Shown here: positions 52,391 through 63,478 of the stretch, piece by piece | How positions within the stretch are numbered: position 1 is the stretch's first letter | Layout of the letters: every line of letters begins with the position of its first letter | Source of the DNA: Bremia lactucae | Lineage: Eukaryota > Oomycota > Peronosporomycetes > Peronosporales > Peronosporaceae | DNA: 64,000 nt | Assembly: GCF_004359215.1 (NCBI RefSeq) | Contig: NW_027152022.1 | Coordinates: forward strand, 27,273-91,272 | Reading direction: 5' to 3' | The notes under the pieces: generated by a model | Told to the model about the DNA's origin: nothing | The model's input: the letters and a program-made list of their open reading frames with translations, nothing else | The model's database searches: none | Program-made: the position numbers and the translations under genes

Positions 52391-53919
52391 ATGCATAATC
52401 CGAAGTTTCTCTAAATCCCGTCGAGCTGACGACAGTTCGTCACGAAGAGCGTGATACTTCCGTACGTACTCCAACATTGAGTACGCACTTTTCGAACGGT
52501 CTTCCAACCGTTCGATACGGTGAGTACGCACCGTCTGTTCCAACGAGTGACGCTTACCGCGATAGTGATAAAGACCTCCTCCGATACATGGAGGTAGTGG
52601 TCGAGTTTGTCTATCTTCGACTCTAGATCCGATACATAGGTTGGATCTAATTTTGCCTCCTCCACTACAACCATTGGTGGATTCCCACGGTGGTCAACGT
52701 TCTCTTGTGGATCGTATTGTAAACCACCGTGATGTGAAGGGACAGCAGACGAGTTATCTTGTTCGCTGACGCTGTTATTCACCTTCGCATGACAGCTGGG
52801 AGCATCGTTGAGGGCCTCCGTCAGTATGACGAGACCCATCCTATAAATCAGAAAATCGATCGGAAAACTCGCGCCCCTAGCGCCTGTAAATCGATTGCAA
52901 AACATCAATCGCATCGCGCATCTCGATAGAGATGCGAGCTCTCCCCAGGGCGATGAAAGTGAATAAACATCCCCTTTCACTCGTTTCGTATTGTCGACAC
53001 AAAACTGACAGGGATCACCCCACGTGAGGCATGGAAGTCCTGCCTCACGAGACAACCTATGCAGCTTAAATCGTGCACCGGTTGGAGTTCTTTTTATAAA
53101 ACTTAACGCAATTCTCGTTAAGTCTTTGAAGCAAGGCTTCGCGTCCAATGTCTTTGACGTTGCGAATAAACGCGTTCCAGGCTTGCATCAACGAGCTTTT
53201 ATCTCGCCTGTTGGTGCCACAATACCATCGATGCTTAAATAAAGCATCGAGATAAAAATCTTTTTCAGCGCGAAAGTTCTTCGCGCTAAGATCAAGGCCA
53301 TGTAGCCTTGTCGCAATAAATAAGGGATATTTATTGTGAGGAGTAGTCTCTCCAGACAAGCTATTAATTAGCTGTTCGGGCAGAAGCCACGGCTTCTTCT
53401 CAGAGGCAAGACGAGACATTTTAGTGTCTACGATCCTCTGGGTGGTACCCACTGAAGCAAAGGTGCCACAAGAACTTTATTACGATGGCTTACGCCATCG
53501 TCATCACCACACACAGGAACCAGTCCGGGTGACGGCACGGGAGACGGTGCTGGCGATGGGAAGTCATCCTCATCATCGGAACTAAACATGCTATAGCTTA
53601 TGCTATTAGCATGTCTACCCGATTGAGCCCCCTCATTTGAAGGCTCACAGTCAGCCGCCTGACGACGTCCACGCGACTGTTCCGCTCTCCCCTAGTCGGC
53701 CATCTCGTCCTGCCCGCATTCATAGTCGACCGCCAAAGAGGGTTCGCATTCACGTGGTGACTCACCACGTGCACCCGCAACATTTAGTGTTGCGGGAGAA
53801 GATGACACTGCGGCAGAGGCCCTGGCTGCCGCAAGAGACAATAATGCGTCGCCTGCGGCTGCATGTACCGCAGCCGAAGAAGCCGCACTATTCGCACACC
53901 GCCTGGACTCGTTTACCAT
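52391..53919 (-). pseudogene. Antisense ORF, family A (A1)
   Basis: ATG at 53919 (MVNESRRCANSAASSAAVHA) begins an Ala-rich N-terminus, then Ser/Asp/Pro-rich MFSSDDEDDFPSPAPSPVPS, then a conserved middle: RLASEKKPWLLPEQLINSLS, FRAEKDFYLDALFKHRWYCG, SLMQAWNAFIRNVKDIGREA, GARFKLHRLSREAGLPCLTW, SRCAMRLMFCNRFTGARGAS, and a C-terminal coiled coil (HRIERLEDRSKSAYSMLEYV, KYHALRDELSSARRDLEKLR). One TAG near 53691 and frameshifts near 53455, 53090 and 52560. The last part is carried by the inverted segment. About 590 codons originally. The function is unknown. Confidence 0.75.
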
Positions 53920-54035
53920 GCATTAGAATTAAAAATGATGGTTCTGACCAATCAATATCGTTTTAATTAAGTGGTCTTATAGTGACCACTCTATTCAATG
54001 ACAGCCAGAGTGATTATCGTTTAAGGGAGGTGTGA

Positions 54036-54469
54036 TGTAACGGGGTGTTCTGTTTCAAGAAATAAAGCTTAAAGATTGTTAATTAATACTTTATTCAAAA
54101 GGTAGATATGTTTGGAGAATATTACTTTGCGTAGTAATATTCGGAAAGCTTATACATAAGTAGATATAGGCCATTATATCTACTTGCTCCGCGGTCCAGT
54201 CAGCACTGGACGCGCGCAAGGAGAGAGACAGATAAGACTTAACTCGATGTTTTGTATTAGTTTATACTTAAGTTAGTAGTTAATAGATGGAAACAGAAGA
54301 GCTTAATTACATAAGATACAATTTACTTTTAACCCTCTTTAGCGCAAGTGTTTTGAAGAGAGTCTTCCTTTGCACGTCACGTACTAGTTCACTTGAGGCA
54401 CCACTAGTACTGAAGCAGTGCGAAGTGGACATGTACTGAAGCAGTACAAGTCGACAGCGCCTCGTTACA
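54036..54469 (+). repeat. 3' LTR, family A (A1)
   Basis: TGTAACGGGGTGTTCTG to GCGCCTCGTTACA, 434 bp, after the purine-rich taagggaggtgtga. Confidence 0.88.
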
Positions 54470-54605
54470 GGATGCCTTGGACCGTGCCGGCTTAATTCGG
54501 AACCCAAGAGGCCTCATACTGATGGTACGGGCGGAGATGCCCCTATTGACACGATCAAGGGAGCCCGAAGCCGTAATCGACTCTGGTACTGCAGCCAGAT
54601 GTACC
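54470..54605. other. Patchwork filler after A1
   Basis: Short pieces: antisense-ORF end (actgatggtacgggcgga, plus), and a minus-strand integrase piece (gtaatcgactctggtactgc, 54571-54600). The rest is unassigned. It joins A1's LTR to the A2 RNase H end. Confidence 0.6.
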
Positions 54606-56643
54606 ATCTCGCTATCCTTCTTCGCGGAGTATAATTTCTCCGTCGAATATAAACCAGGACGGCTTAATGTCGTCGCTGATGCGTTATCACGCCGGCCCGA
54701 TTTCGAGTCAGCAGTGCACTCCAACAGTGAGATTAATCCCACTGTTGCAACACTCACTACGAATGTTCCGTCATCAACCTTAGTTGATGACATAAAGTAA
54801 GCCTACACAGAAGATAAAGACCTTCTATGTTTAAAGGATCATCTAATGACTCCGTTCGATAACTCGTTTAAAGATTTACCGGCTTTATATCGATCGTCAT
54901 CCGATCGATACACAACACGCAACGGCTTATTGTATTACACAGCCGTTGCCGGCGACACTCCACGTGTCGTCGTCCCAAATCACAATGATTTGCACTTGCG
55001 CATCATGTATGAGCGTCACGATGCACCAATAACTGGGCATCGTGGACGTGAGAAAACTTAACTCACAGTAAGTCGCGACTTTTATTGGCCCCGCCAGTAT
55101 CAGTTTATGCGCAAGTACGTTCGTGCTTGCGAAGTATGTCAACGGGTGAAGCCCAGCCCTTCATCCCGTGCACCTCTCCAACCTCTACAACTTCCAGCAG
55201 AGTGTTGGCAGTCCGTATCTGTGGACTTCGTCTTCGGATTTCCCGAAAACGACCACAAAAATAATGGAATCCTTGTTTTTGTAGACAGATTCAGCAAGAT
55301 GGTGCACCTTGCTGCGGTACCAGAGTCGATTACGGCTCCGGGTTGTGCCCGTGTCTTTATCGACACGGTATTCAAATTCCACGGTTTACTCCGTGAACTG
55401 GTCTCGGATAGAGATCCACCGTTATCGGCGGAGTTTGGCAATCCGTATTCTGATCTCTCGGAACACGGCTGACTATGTCAACATCCGATCACCCAGAAAC
55501 GGATAATCAAACAGCGTCCTCGAAGAGATACTTCGAGGTTACGTCCAATCGTATCCGAATTGGAGCGAGTTTTTACCGATGGTCGAATTCGCCATCAATA
55601 ATTCGGTGCATGCGTCTACAACGCATACACCGTTCTTTGTGAATGGCTTACGCCATCCTCGCATACCGACCCAATTAGAGGGATCCTCTAGTCTAAGGGG
55701 GGGGGACTCGCAGGAGCAAAACCAATTCTGGCTCATGCTCAACACGCGTCGAAAATAACAACGACGCGAGTGATGTCAATGTCGAAGAAAACGACATCGA
55801 AAATGAGATTGATCTCATGGCAGTACGCACTAAGCGTACTGAAAAAGACAAAACAAATGAGTTAGCGGAAGAGTTTCTGCTAACTCGAGAATCAATTATC
55901 CGTTTCGTTCAGGATTCTATTGCTAACGCAGTGGACCGACAGAAATGGAATGCAGACAAACATGGAAGAGCAAATGTTAATTCATTCAAATTAATGATCT
56001 AGTGCTACTCTCTACGGTAAACTTACCTAAACGATTAGTCACTAATGTGGGTAGCATTAAACTACTACCCAAGTTCATTGGGCCTTTCCGTGTACTGCAT
56101 CGAAGAGGCAATGCGTACACAATAGAATTGCGACGTAGGATGCGAACGCATCCTACGTTTTACGTTGGTCGGCTCCGGCCGTACCATCAGTACGCGGCTT
56201 CTTCCGAGGACGGATTTGACCACTCTTTACAAGAATACCCAAAAGATTATTGTGATCGCGAACCAGATTTTCATGTTGAACCTGAAGTTTCTCAGGCCGG
56301 TTTCGAAGATCCTCGAAGCTACGATGAGCTGACGACAGCTCATCGCGGACAGCATGATACTTCCGCTCGTACTCCAACAAGGAGTACGCACTCTTCGAAC
56401 GGTCTTCCAACCGCTCGATATGGTGAGCCTGCACCGTCTGCTCCAACGAGCGACGCTTACCGCGCTCGTGGTCAAGTCCCTCCTCCAAATCATGGAGGAA
56501 GCGATCGAGTTTGTCGACCATCGACACTAGATCCGACACATGGGTCGGATTTAATTTTCACTCCTCCGCCACAACCATTGGTGAATTTCCAAGGCTGTCA
56601 ACGTTTCCTTGTGGAACGTATACTCCGTGATGTGAAGGGGTAG
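54606..56643 (+). pseudogene. RNase H end and integrase, family A (A2)
   Basis: LSFFAEYNFSVEYKPGRLNV, ALSRRPDFESAVHSN, LPALYRSSSDRYTTRNGLLY, zinc-binding MYERHDAPITGHRGREKT (stop) and YVRACEVCQRVKPSPSSRAP; core WQSVSVDFVFGFPENDHKNN, GILVFVDRFSKMVHLAAVPE, SDRDPPLSAEF. A 14 bp deletion near 55515 removes the catalytic Glu codon (QTERVNR). The linker (55817-56000), then an open frame 56002-56643: TVNLPKRLVTNVGSIKLLPK, FRVLHRRGNAYTIELRRRMR, TFYVGRLRPYHQY, a linker and CQRFLVERIL, the start of a chromodomain. Confidence 0.9.
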
Positions 56644-56872
56644 CGAACAAGTTATCTTGTTCGCTGGTGCGGTTTACAACCTTCACATGACAGCAGGGAG
56701 CCTCGTTCCCAGCTGGTTGTTGACGTTGAGAGCCTCGTCCGTCAGTATGACGAGACCCATCCAATGGATCATAAGGTCTATCAGAAAACACGCGCCTCTG
56801 GCGCCTGTAAATCGATGGCAAAACGTCAATCTCATCGCGCATCTCGATAGAGATGCGAGCCCTTCCCCTGGA
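56153..56872 (-). pseudogene. Antisense ORF, C-terminal half, family A (A2)
   Basis: Minus strand: SRCAMRLTFCHRFTGARGAC (frame 56683-56934), then NRTSEQDNLFATPSHHG, then an open 129-codon stretch (56153-56539) with MSDLVSMVDKLDRFLHDLEE and coiled coil (HHIERLEDRSKSAYSLLEYE, KYHAVRDELSSAHRSFEDLR), ending PRKKPRTDGTAGADQRKT and TAG at 56153-56155. The plus strand is open for pol over 56153-56539 as well. It ends at the junction with B3 near 56874. Confidence 0.75.
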
Positions 56873-56877
56873 TCACT

Positions 56878-57874
56878 GGTGACCCGGCGAGGACGCCGGA
56901 GGAGATCGCTGCCCGCGACGCTCTTCATGAGCATTACCTTACGCCGAAGGTAATGACGCGAAGCCAGTATCTGACGCGTTTACGTGATCAAGCTTGTGGG
57001 GCTTCGGTGACCTGCATGAGAAAGATTCTGATCGTTTTGTTTCCAAACGAAACAAGGAGTGAAAACGAAGTCTCATTTGAGAACTGGGTTCACCGGGCCC
57101 GCAAACTCCGTAATATCTGGAATATCAGAGAGTCTGCGGATTAAGGTGAAGCTTCGCTTCGACTTCGCTAAGCTTTAGGCCAAAGGCCAGTTACGTTCAG
57201 CATTTATGCCACAAAACGAAGTAAGGCTAGCCGATATTTCAGTGCTACGGTTGACCGTACAACCAAGGATCGAAGCCGCACTGAGGCTTTAGATCCACCT
57301 AATCCCACGTTTAGTAGTGGGAAGCGACGTTTGACGCGAGTTGACCCTCAGCTTGGAGCTCAAAAATGTCAACGTTGTACGGGCAATCTTGCCGAAGAGG
57401 TACCTCGAACTCCCAAGAGTTTTTGGAAGAGGGTTACCCTAGCCACTTCACCAGATACTAGTATTGACCCTCACGACGACGTCGCTTTAAAAGTTTCTCC
57501 ACATGAAACTGAAGGTTTCCCCGCGCATCAAGCGGTGCGGGAGGGGGCCGAAATTTCGGCGGAAGCATTTGATGCTCAACGACACGAGGTGCAACTTCTT
57601 CGTGAGGTCCTTGCTCGGGTTGGGAGCTCTTTTGAGGCGGTTCGGGCGTCTTTCGCCGAAATCGCTTTTACCACGTAAAGAGGGCCAGTTGGATATCCTG
57701 GTGAGGATGCAACAATCTGCGGCACGACCGCCTGTCTCGGCGCAAGCGCCTTCAAGTCCAAGTGGGAAGGGTCCCGATATGGCTAAAGCAAGCCAACGTA
57801 AAACACTGGATGTGTACGCAGCTTGTTGGGAAGGTTTAGCGTATAAGCTAGGCCCTTCTTGGCCACGAACGTAA
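56878..57874 (+). pseudogene. Antisense ORF, C-terminal part, family B (B3)
   Basis: Plus strand, opposite to B3 gag-pol: GDPARTPEEIAARDALHEHY, ILIVLFPNETRSENEVSFEN with WVHRARKLRNIWNIRES (56962-57140), a damaged patch, then open 57331-57678: EVPRTPKSFWKRVTLATSPD, SAEAFDAQRHEVQLLREVLA (coiled coil), and in the 57503 frame REGQLDILVRMQQSAARPPV, KASQRKTLDVYAACWEGLAY, GPSWPRT, TAA 57872-57874. It aligns with B2. It overlaps the pol chromodomain region and GPY/F on the minus strand. The codon phase relative to pol equals that in A2, C1 and C2. Confidence 0.73.
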
Positions 57875-59040
57875 ATGGTCCAATAAAGCGCGGGCGAAAT
57901 TTGGTCTTGAAGACCGCGGATACCAAGTTGGTAGGTAGGTTCTTAGCGTTTAGTAAAACTCGGTCTCCGACCATATACGAATTAATACAGTTTCTGCTTT
58001 TGGCATCTGCTTCTTGTTTTTGTTTGTCTTGGCTATCAGCCATCGTATCTCTTACATGTCTTAAGATACTAAATCGCGTCGCGAGAAACTCGCTTACTTG
58101 TTTCCGAACGGTAACAGGGCTGATATCAGCAAGCCTATCGGCCGATTCTCCCCCACCAAGCCCTTAACCCTGCAGTGGTATCGTTAATGGAACGCGCGGT
58201 TGGTAAGACCGTTTACATAGAACACAGTATAGCCTGTAGAGGCATGAACAGCGTCATTGAACGCAAACTCCACTACTGGGAGCATTGAGCTCCAGCGCTT
58301 TGGTGTCTGAGCACACACGCTGCGTTAAACGTCTTCAATGACGCGATTGACAAGTTCAGTTCGACCATCGGTCTGTGGATGGTCCGCAGTGGACATCTCC
58401 AATCTGGTTATAAGCACTCGGAAAATTGATTTCCAGATTTACCCGTAAAATCGGGGATCCCGATCAGAGATAATTGCCACTGGCAAACCATGTTTTCGAA
58501 ACACGCGATCGATGAACAGCTTAGCTGTACCGTCTCCATCAATGGAATCTGGCACGGCTGCTTAGTAAGCCATTTTGCTCAAACGGTCAACAAAGACCAC
58601 TATACCGGAGTTACCGGCTGAATCTTTCGGTAGCCCAAAGACGAAATCCATACTAATGGACTCCCACAATCCTATGGGGACGGGAAGACTCGCCAGTGGC
58701 GCAGCAGCATGTGTCGAGGGTTTAATCCGTTGGCACGTTTCGCATGTGCGAATATATGTGCTGACCCATTTTTAAAGTTTGGGCCACCGACTCTGGCCTA
58801 TGAAGCCGTAGGTCTTTTCTCAAGCGAGATGACCACCAAGGACAGTATCGTGTGCCTCATATTGGATCCGGTACTTCACCTCCTCATCATGAGGAACAAT
58901 GACACGCGGAGGGTCCGCGATGTTTGTGCAACAGGTTGTTATCGATAGAAATCGATGTAACCTTGCACGCAAACGTGCCGCCAATTTAATACCCAATTTG
59001 AGTCCTATAACGCTCGTAGCAGAGCTGCACACTGTTTATC
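57400..59040 (-). pseudogene. Integrase, family B (B3)
   Basis: From 59040 leftward: a spacer with LGIKLAARLRARLHRFLSIT, zinc-binding HDTVLGGHLA, frameshifts; core with ISMDFVFGLPKDSAG-type block at 58600-58670 (first Asp kept), AVPDSI near 58550, SDRDPRF-type near 58460, TADHPQTDG-type near 58380, then linker, and GPY/F open at 57783-58043: ADSQDKQKQEADAKSRNCIN, MVGDRVLLNAKNLPTNLVSA, FRPRFIGPFTFVAKKGLAYT, HPVFYVGLL. The chromodomain region is at about 57400-57590, frameshifted. Confidence 0.85.
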
Positions 59041-60345
59041 CTTGGCGTAAGCCGAACTGATTAATTCAGGAATAGGTGACGAGATAGTCGTTGAATGAGA
59101 ATCTCATAATCCGGCCTGCGTGATAACGCGTCGGCCAAAGCATTTTGCTTGCCGGGCTTATACTTCACCACGAAGTTGGATTCCGCAAAAAAAGATAGTT
59201 ATCGGGCCATTTTCTGTGAGAGATGGGGCGACTTAGTCGCCGTGCGCAATGATGTGTGATCTGTAAAAATCACAAACGGCTTAGAGCCGAGTGGATGACC
59301 TCTGAATTTGACGAGAGCATACTTCATAACAAGGAACTCTTTGTCATGAACTGGGTAGTTCTTTTCCGCAGCTTTAAGCTTTTTAGACTCGAACGCAATA
59401 ACACGTTGATGCCCATCAACATCTGTTTGTAACAGAGCACTGCCAATGGCAAAATCTGATGCGTCAAAGACGATACTGAAAGGCCAATTTGGGTTTGGCA
59501 GTACCAGAATCGGGGCATGGATAAGACTACCCTTAACTGCTCGAAAAGCATTATTTTCGGTGCTAGTCCAGCACCATTCTATATCTTTCTTTAGGAGTTT
59601 AGATAATGGCCTAGCCATATCAGCGTAATTTTTGCTATATTTGTGTAAATAATTGGCGAGACCCAACCACTTAAGCAAATCCTTTTGGTTTTTAGGAACC
59701 GGCCAATCTACTATGGCTTTTACCTTAGCGGAATCGCTCTAAGGCATCGCTTTCCAATGAAGTTTTCTAAAGAAGGAATTTCGTCTGCGCCAAAAATGCA
59801 TTTAGATGCATTGGCATACAATTTTTTTGTGCGCATGCATTCGAGCACTGCTCGCAAATGGTCTAAATGGTTTTCCATATCCGACCGACCCTGCTCCGCA
59901 CGACTATGGACAAAAATGTCATCGAAATAAGTCTGTGCATAACCTCGATGAGGGCGAAACAGTTGCGTCACTAGACGATTAAATGTTGCCGGGGCGTTGG
60001 AAAGCCATTGTGGAAAACCAGCCACTCCCATTACATGCCGCTTTGGGTGCTAACCGCTGTAAGCGGGATATCACTAGCTCGCATAAGCACTTGGTAGTAA
60101 CCATTGACTAAGTCCAATGCACTGTACATTGTACATCCCACCATATTGTTCTAAAGAACATCTTTTCTAGGAATGGGGGTTTGGGCTGGTATAGTGGCAG
60201 CCTTAAGCTTATTATAAGCATGTACAATGCGCCATTTACCATTTGGCTTTTTGACACAAAAATGTCGGTGTCGAATGAGGAGATTTGTTCTCTCGTAACA
60301 TTTCAGCCTCGTGCTTTGCATGGAAGAAATCGTCAATGACGTCAC
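59041..60345 (-). pseudogene. RT and RNase H, family B (B3)
   Basis: RT: FFHAKHEAEMLRE-type start at 60340, RHFCVKKPNGKWRIVHAYNK, LKAATIPAQTPIPRKDVL; motif A region (60090-60130) with GYYQVLMRASDIPLTAVST in conceptual frame; NAPATFNRLVTQLFRPHRGY, TYFDDIFVHSRAEQGRSDME (intact YFDD, 59931-59900). RNase H open at 59199-59678: LKWLGLANYLHKYSKNYADM, PFSIVFDASDFAIGSALLQT, AEKNYPVHDKEFLVMKYALV, FTDHTSLRTATKSPHLSQKM. Unlike B1 and B2 it has no deletion after motif A. Confidence 0.87.
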
Positions 60346-61148
60346 ACTGCTCCTTTGGTAAAAGCCATTGTTCTTGTGACACAGTATTTGGTTCCCATTA
60401 CTAAGTCAATTTCATGATGAACACTTCTATCCGGAGCTAAAACAGATGGTGGGTTATTACATACCTTATCTTGGAATTCCTTAATTAAGGAATAAAAAGG
60501 ATCCGTAGGATCTTCCAGGATCGGTGACCCATTTCGCGCACAAAGTGCACCTTTTGTGTCATCCAGGACAGCTTCGTCTAGAAGTGACGATGAGTTTAAC
60601 TCAACCATAGGTCGAATGACCATCATTTCAGATAAGTCACCAGTTTTTAAGACTCGACCGCACTCATCAATAGACATTTCGTCTAGCTCTAAAAGAGCAT
60701 GTAACGAGAGGATTGCCGCAAGGCTTACTTCCCCCTCAATGTTACCGGTTACGCCATTTACAAGCGTATGTACTTGCTCACTCGTATCACTTTGTGAGGG
60801 TATACACGCTTCGTGTCCATCCTGTCTTGGAGTGAAGATGAAGACAATACGCCTTTTAGAGGCCGGGACATTCACGTCCCCAGGGTTTTCAGCCTGTATT
60901 GGTTCTATACAAGACATGGTGTCTAATTTGACATCCGATAAAGAGTTAAAAAACTCAACTTCCTTATCCAGCGAACGTTTACGTGTCGCCTCACGTGCAT
61001 TAGGAGGATTTGACCCAAAATGCCCTGGCGAACCGCCAATAGTGTCACTATTGACACTTAGGATGGTGCCACCTCGGCCGACCATACTCGGTGGACTTAG
61101 ACGTGCCACTCCACGTATCTCAGGGATATTGCACGCTGCTTTCAGCAT
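60342..61148 (-). pseudogene. Protease-RT spacer, open (B3)
   Basis: A 268-codon open frame: [92 protein letters not shown], then PTDPFYSLIKEFQDKVCNNP and the RT start EIDLVMGTKYCVT. I recognise no domain before the RT start; corresponding sequence occurs in B1, B2, B4 and B7, so it is a normal part of the family B polyprotein. Confidence 0.7.
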
Positions 61149-61930
61149 TTAGTGAATCGTTAGTATAGCGAGTGTTACTCGACGAAGTACGTGCCGTTTT
61201 ACTTATTTCTGCTCAGTCGGGCTCAAAATTAATGTTTTTAACATTAGAGTTTATTAACTCAGACATGCCAATGTCTAAAACAGTGACAGACTCATTCTTG
61301 GTATGGCCTGGCTAGAACATCATGAACCGAATTAGTAATATTTATTGTGAGGAGTAGCTTCTCCAGACAAGCTATTGATAAGCCTTTCTGGCAAAAGCCA
61401 CGGCTTCTTTTCAGGGGCGAGATGAGACATTTTACTGTCTTCACTCCCCTGACCGTGGATCAATTGGAAGTCTAAGACCTTAGGCGCCACGCGCAATATT
61501 CCTAGCAAAGTTTTGGAGAGTCATGGACCCACCTTTGCTAGGCAACAAATGAGATCATATCTCGAATCCAAATCAAGGACGAGACAGCGTTCCATACTGT
61601 CAAAGTCCAGAAACTTTATACCTAAGTTCAATGGAACTTTGGGAACAGTGACCCGAGTCCCTGTCCCTAAGCAAACAGTGTTATTGTATTATCTCCATGC
61701 GCTCTAAGTACCTCCACGTATTGTTGATTTCCCTCAATAGAAAGGCGTCGAGCATAATTGCAAGACACTCCTGAGTCAATTAAAATTGACCACGGCTTAC
61801 CAAAGCCCTTTACAATCGAAATGAGCACCAAGCTAATTGGGGCAAGGTTCTATTTATTCTCACCTCCTTGAGGTTTAACCGAGCCTAGGTCTTCCCCAGA
61901 AGGGCGCCCCGCATCTACTGGGTATCGACG
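61149..61930 (-). pseudogene. Protease, family B (B3)
   Basis: The active site WSILIDSGVSCNYARRLSIE at about 61790-61735 (D-S-G-V instead of D-S-G-A), then FDSMERCLVLDLDSRYDLI-type sequence near 61550-61590, and HHEP at 61318. A 118 bp insert (61333-61450) of family A antisense ORF breaks the domain end. Confidence 0.75.
61333..61450 (-). other. Transplanted piece of the family A antisense ORF
   Basis: It matches A1 53325-53443 at roughly 85% by eye and in the same orientation (minus-strand KMSHLAPEKKPWLLPERL). No LTR, primer site or clear target duplication comes with it. Confidence 0.8.
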
Positions 61931-62933
61931 TTTCCCCGCACCGTACCAGATCTCTGGTATAGGTCGGAGTTGGAGCTCTTTCGGGCTTTACGCAAATTTC
62001 GAAGTGGGCAGGCAGGGCGTAAATGTTTCGTGCATTCGCGCACATAACATCTACGGATGGTCTTATGCTGTTCCACAGCTTGAAGAGCCTCTTCTCCTTC
62101 CTCAACGAGGCTTATAAACATAGGTTCCGCTCTATTAGACGGAACCCATGTGCTCGAAGAGCTTGTTCGGTAAACAGGCGTGCTAACGCGGGCAGACTTA
62201 AAGTCAAAGTCGGCGCGTAGCGCTATGGCAACTGCCTCTTCGAACGTAGCCGGATGAGATCGGAACAATTCCGTCCGGGCAATGCCTTCATTGAGACCCC
62301 CCATAAAAAAGGTCACTACAATTGCCTCTTGCACCGGGTCTTGATGCATAGATGCAATGAGAGTTCTCAACTCCTGGACAAAGACCCCCAGGGTTCTTTT
62401 ACCCTGCCGAGTCGCTAGGAGTCGTGCTCGCATGCAAAAAGCCTGATCAGGCGGTGCAAACATGCTGGTCACTTGCTGTTTCAGCGAATCCCATGAGGGG
62501 AAAGCGTCGTTTATGGATGTGCTGCACATTAATGCCCACTCTATGGCTCTACCTCCAAGTTTGGACATGGCCATAGCCACATTTGCCTTTCTGGTAAGAA
62601 CAAGACGTAATCAATGGACATTTCCATTTGCTCAATTCAAAAAGGGAGATTTTCTCCCTCTTTTCCCTCATTTTTTTTTACATTTACAGTTAGAGGGCGA
62701 GCCCTCGGCTCTGAGTCAGGTACGGAGATGTACCGGGTAGGCATAGATGCCGCTAAAGGGTCCTGTACCTGACCGATCAGGGAGGCTTTGTACCGCATGA
62801 AAGCTTCAAGCCTTGCATGCAGGACCTCTGGTCCCTGGGAAATAATAAATTCCACGTGCTCAAGCCCGAATAAGATTTTGAGCTTGTCATAAGCGGCGCG
62901 TTGCGCTTCTGACAATTCTGGAACCTCTTTCAC
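61915..62933 (-). pseudogene. gag, family B (B3)
   Basis: ATG at 62933 ([20 protein letters not shown]), open to 62637; then after a frame change 62580-61915: VAMAMSKLGGRAIEWALMCS, WDSLKQQVTSMFAPPDQAFC, MRARLLATRQGKRTLGVFVQ, MGGLNEGIARTELFRSHPAT, LRADFDFKSARVSTPVYRTS, and the knuckle RRCYVRECTKHLRPAC, where the second Cys of C-x2-C is Arg. This is the most complete family B Gag here; only one frameshift separates two long halves. Confidence 0.9.
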
Positions 62934-62993
62934 TGTCGTAAAAAATAAGTCTTGTAAAGACTCAGGCGTAGGTTGACTACGAGTGCTACCAGG

Positions 62994-63478
62994 TGTAGCG
63001 GAGCTATCACGCTCCTAAAGTCAGAGAAAGACTCTCAGACTCAGAGAGTCACTTAGTTCTATTGAGCTTATGGGTTTAACAACTCTGGGAGTCGTACATG
63101 CTATTAAAGCTTAAGGAATCCTAGTTCAAGGGATTCAGGGGTTCGTAAAGCCAAGTGGCAACTAGTGCCCAAGAGGATATACCTTAGAAAGGCTTCTATC
63201 TCTTACAAATCAATGCGCAAGCCTTAGGAAGGCACTTAACGCTTTAAGATCAATGAGGAACTGCACTTTATTTAATTATTTAAATCTAAAAACCTTACCC
63301 TAGCTAATTTAAAATAGATTTCGGCCCCAGATTTATATCTGGCGGCGACCACATAATTATTGCCCATATTTAATGGGATTTAAGCAACTAACTATTTTAA
63401 AATTAGATAAAGGGTATTTTACCCATTTAGTAAATGTACCACAACAACGGTTCTCCAACCGATGTGTGCCCCATTACA
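62994..63478 (-). repeat. 5' LTR, family B (B3)
   Basis: A 485 bp minus-orientation LTR, TGTAGCGGAGC at the low end next to the primer binding site, GTGTGCCCCATTACA at the high end. The likely target copy is 63479-63483 (ctatc). Confidence 0.92.

Larger units (their letters stand above)
45890..54469 (+). mobile_element. A1: family A Ty3/gypsy element with two LTRs
   Basis: An 8.6 kb element: 5' LTR 45890-46333, primer binding site 46336-46352, gag, protease, spacer with inserted filler (48380-49060), RT, RNase H, integrase, a minus-strand antisense ORF, polypurine tract (about 54023-54035) and 3' LTR 54036-54469. Flanks do not form a target duplication (gccca left, ggatg right), and the LTRs differ at roughly a fifth to a quarter of positions by eye, so the ends may come from different insertions. 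A 490 bp inversion lies at 51897-52390. Confidence 0.85.
56878..63478 (-). mobile_element. B3: family B element lacking its 3' LTR
   Basis: Minus-strand element: 5' LTR 62994-63478, primer binding site 62975-62991, gag, protease, spacer, RT, RNase H, integrase, plus-strand antisense ORF. Its 3' end is lost within the antisense ORF, joined at about 56874 to the antisense ORF of A2. Stops and frameshifts in every domain. Confidence 0.9.

Noticed and set aside
45885..54474. Target-site duplication for A1
   Set aside because: gccca and ggatg differ; the two LTRs also diverge strongly, so they may not come from one insertion.
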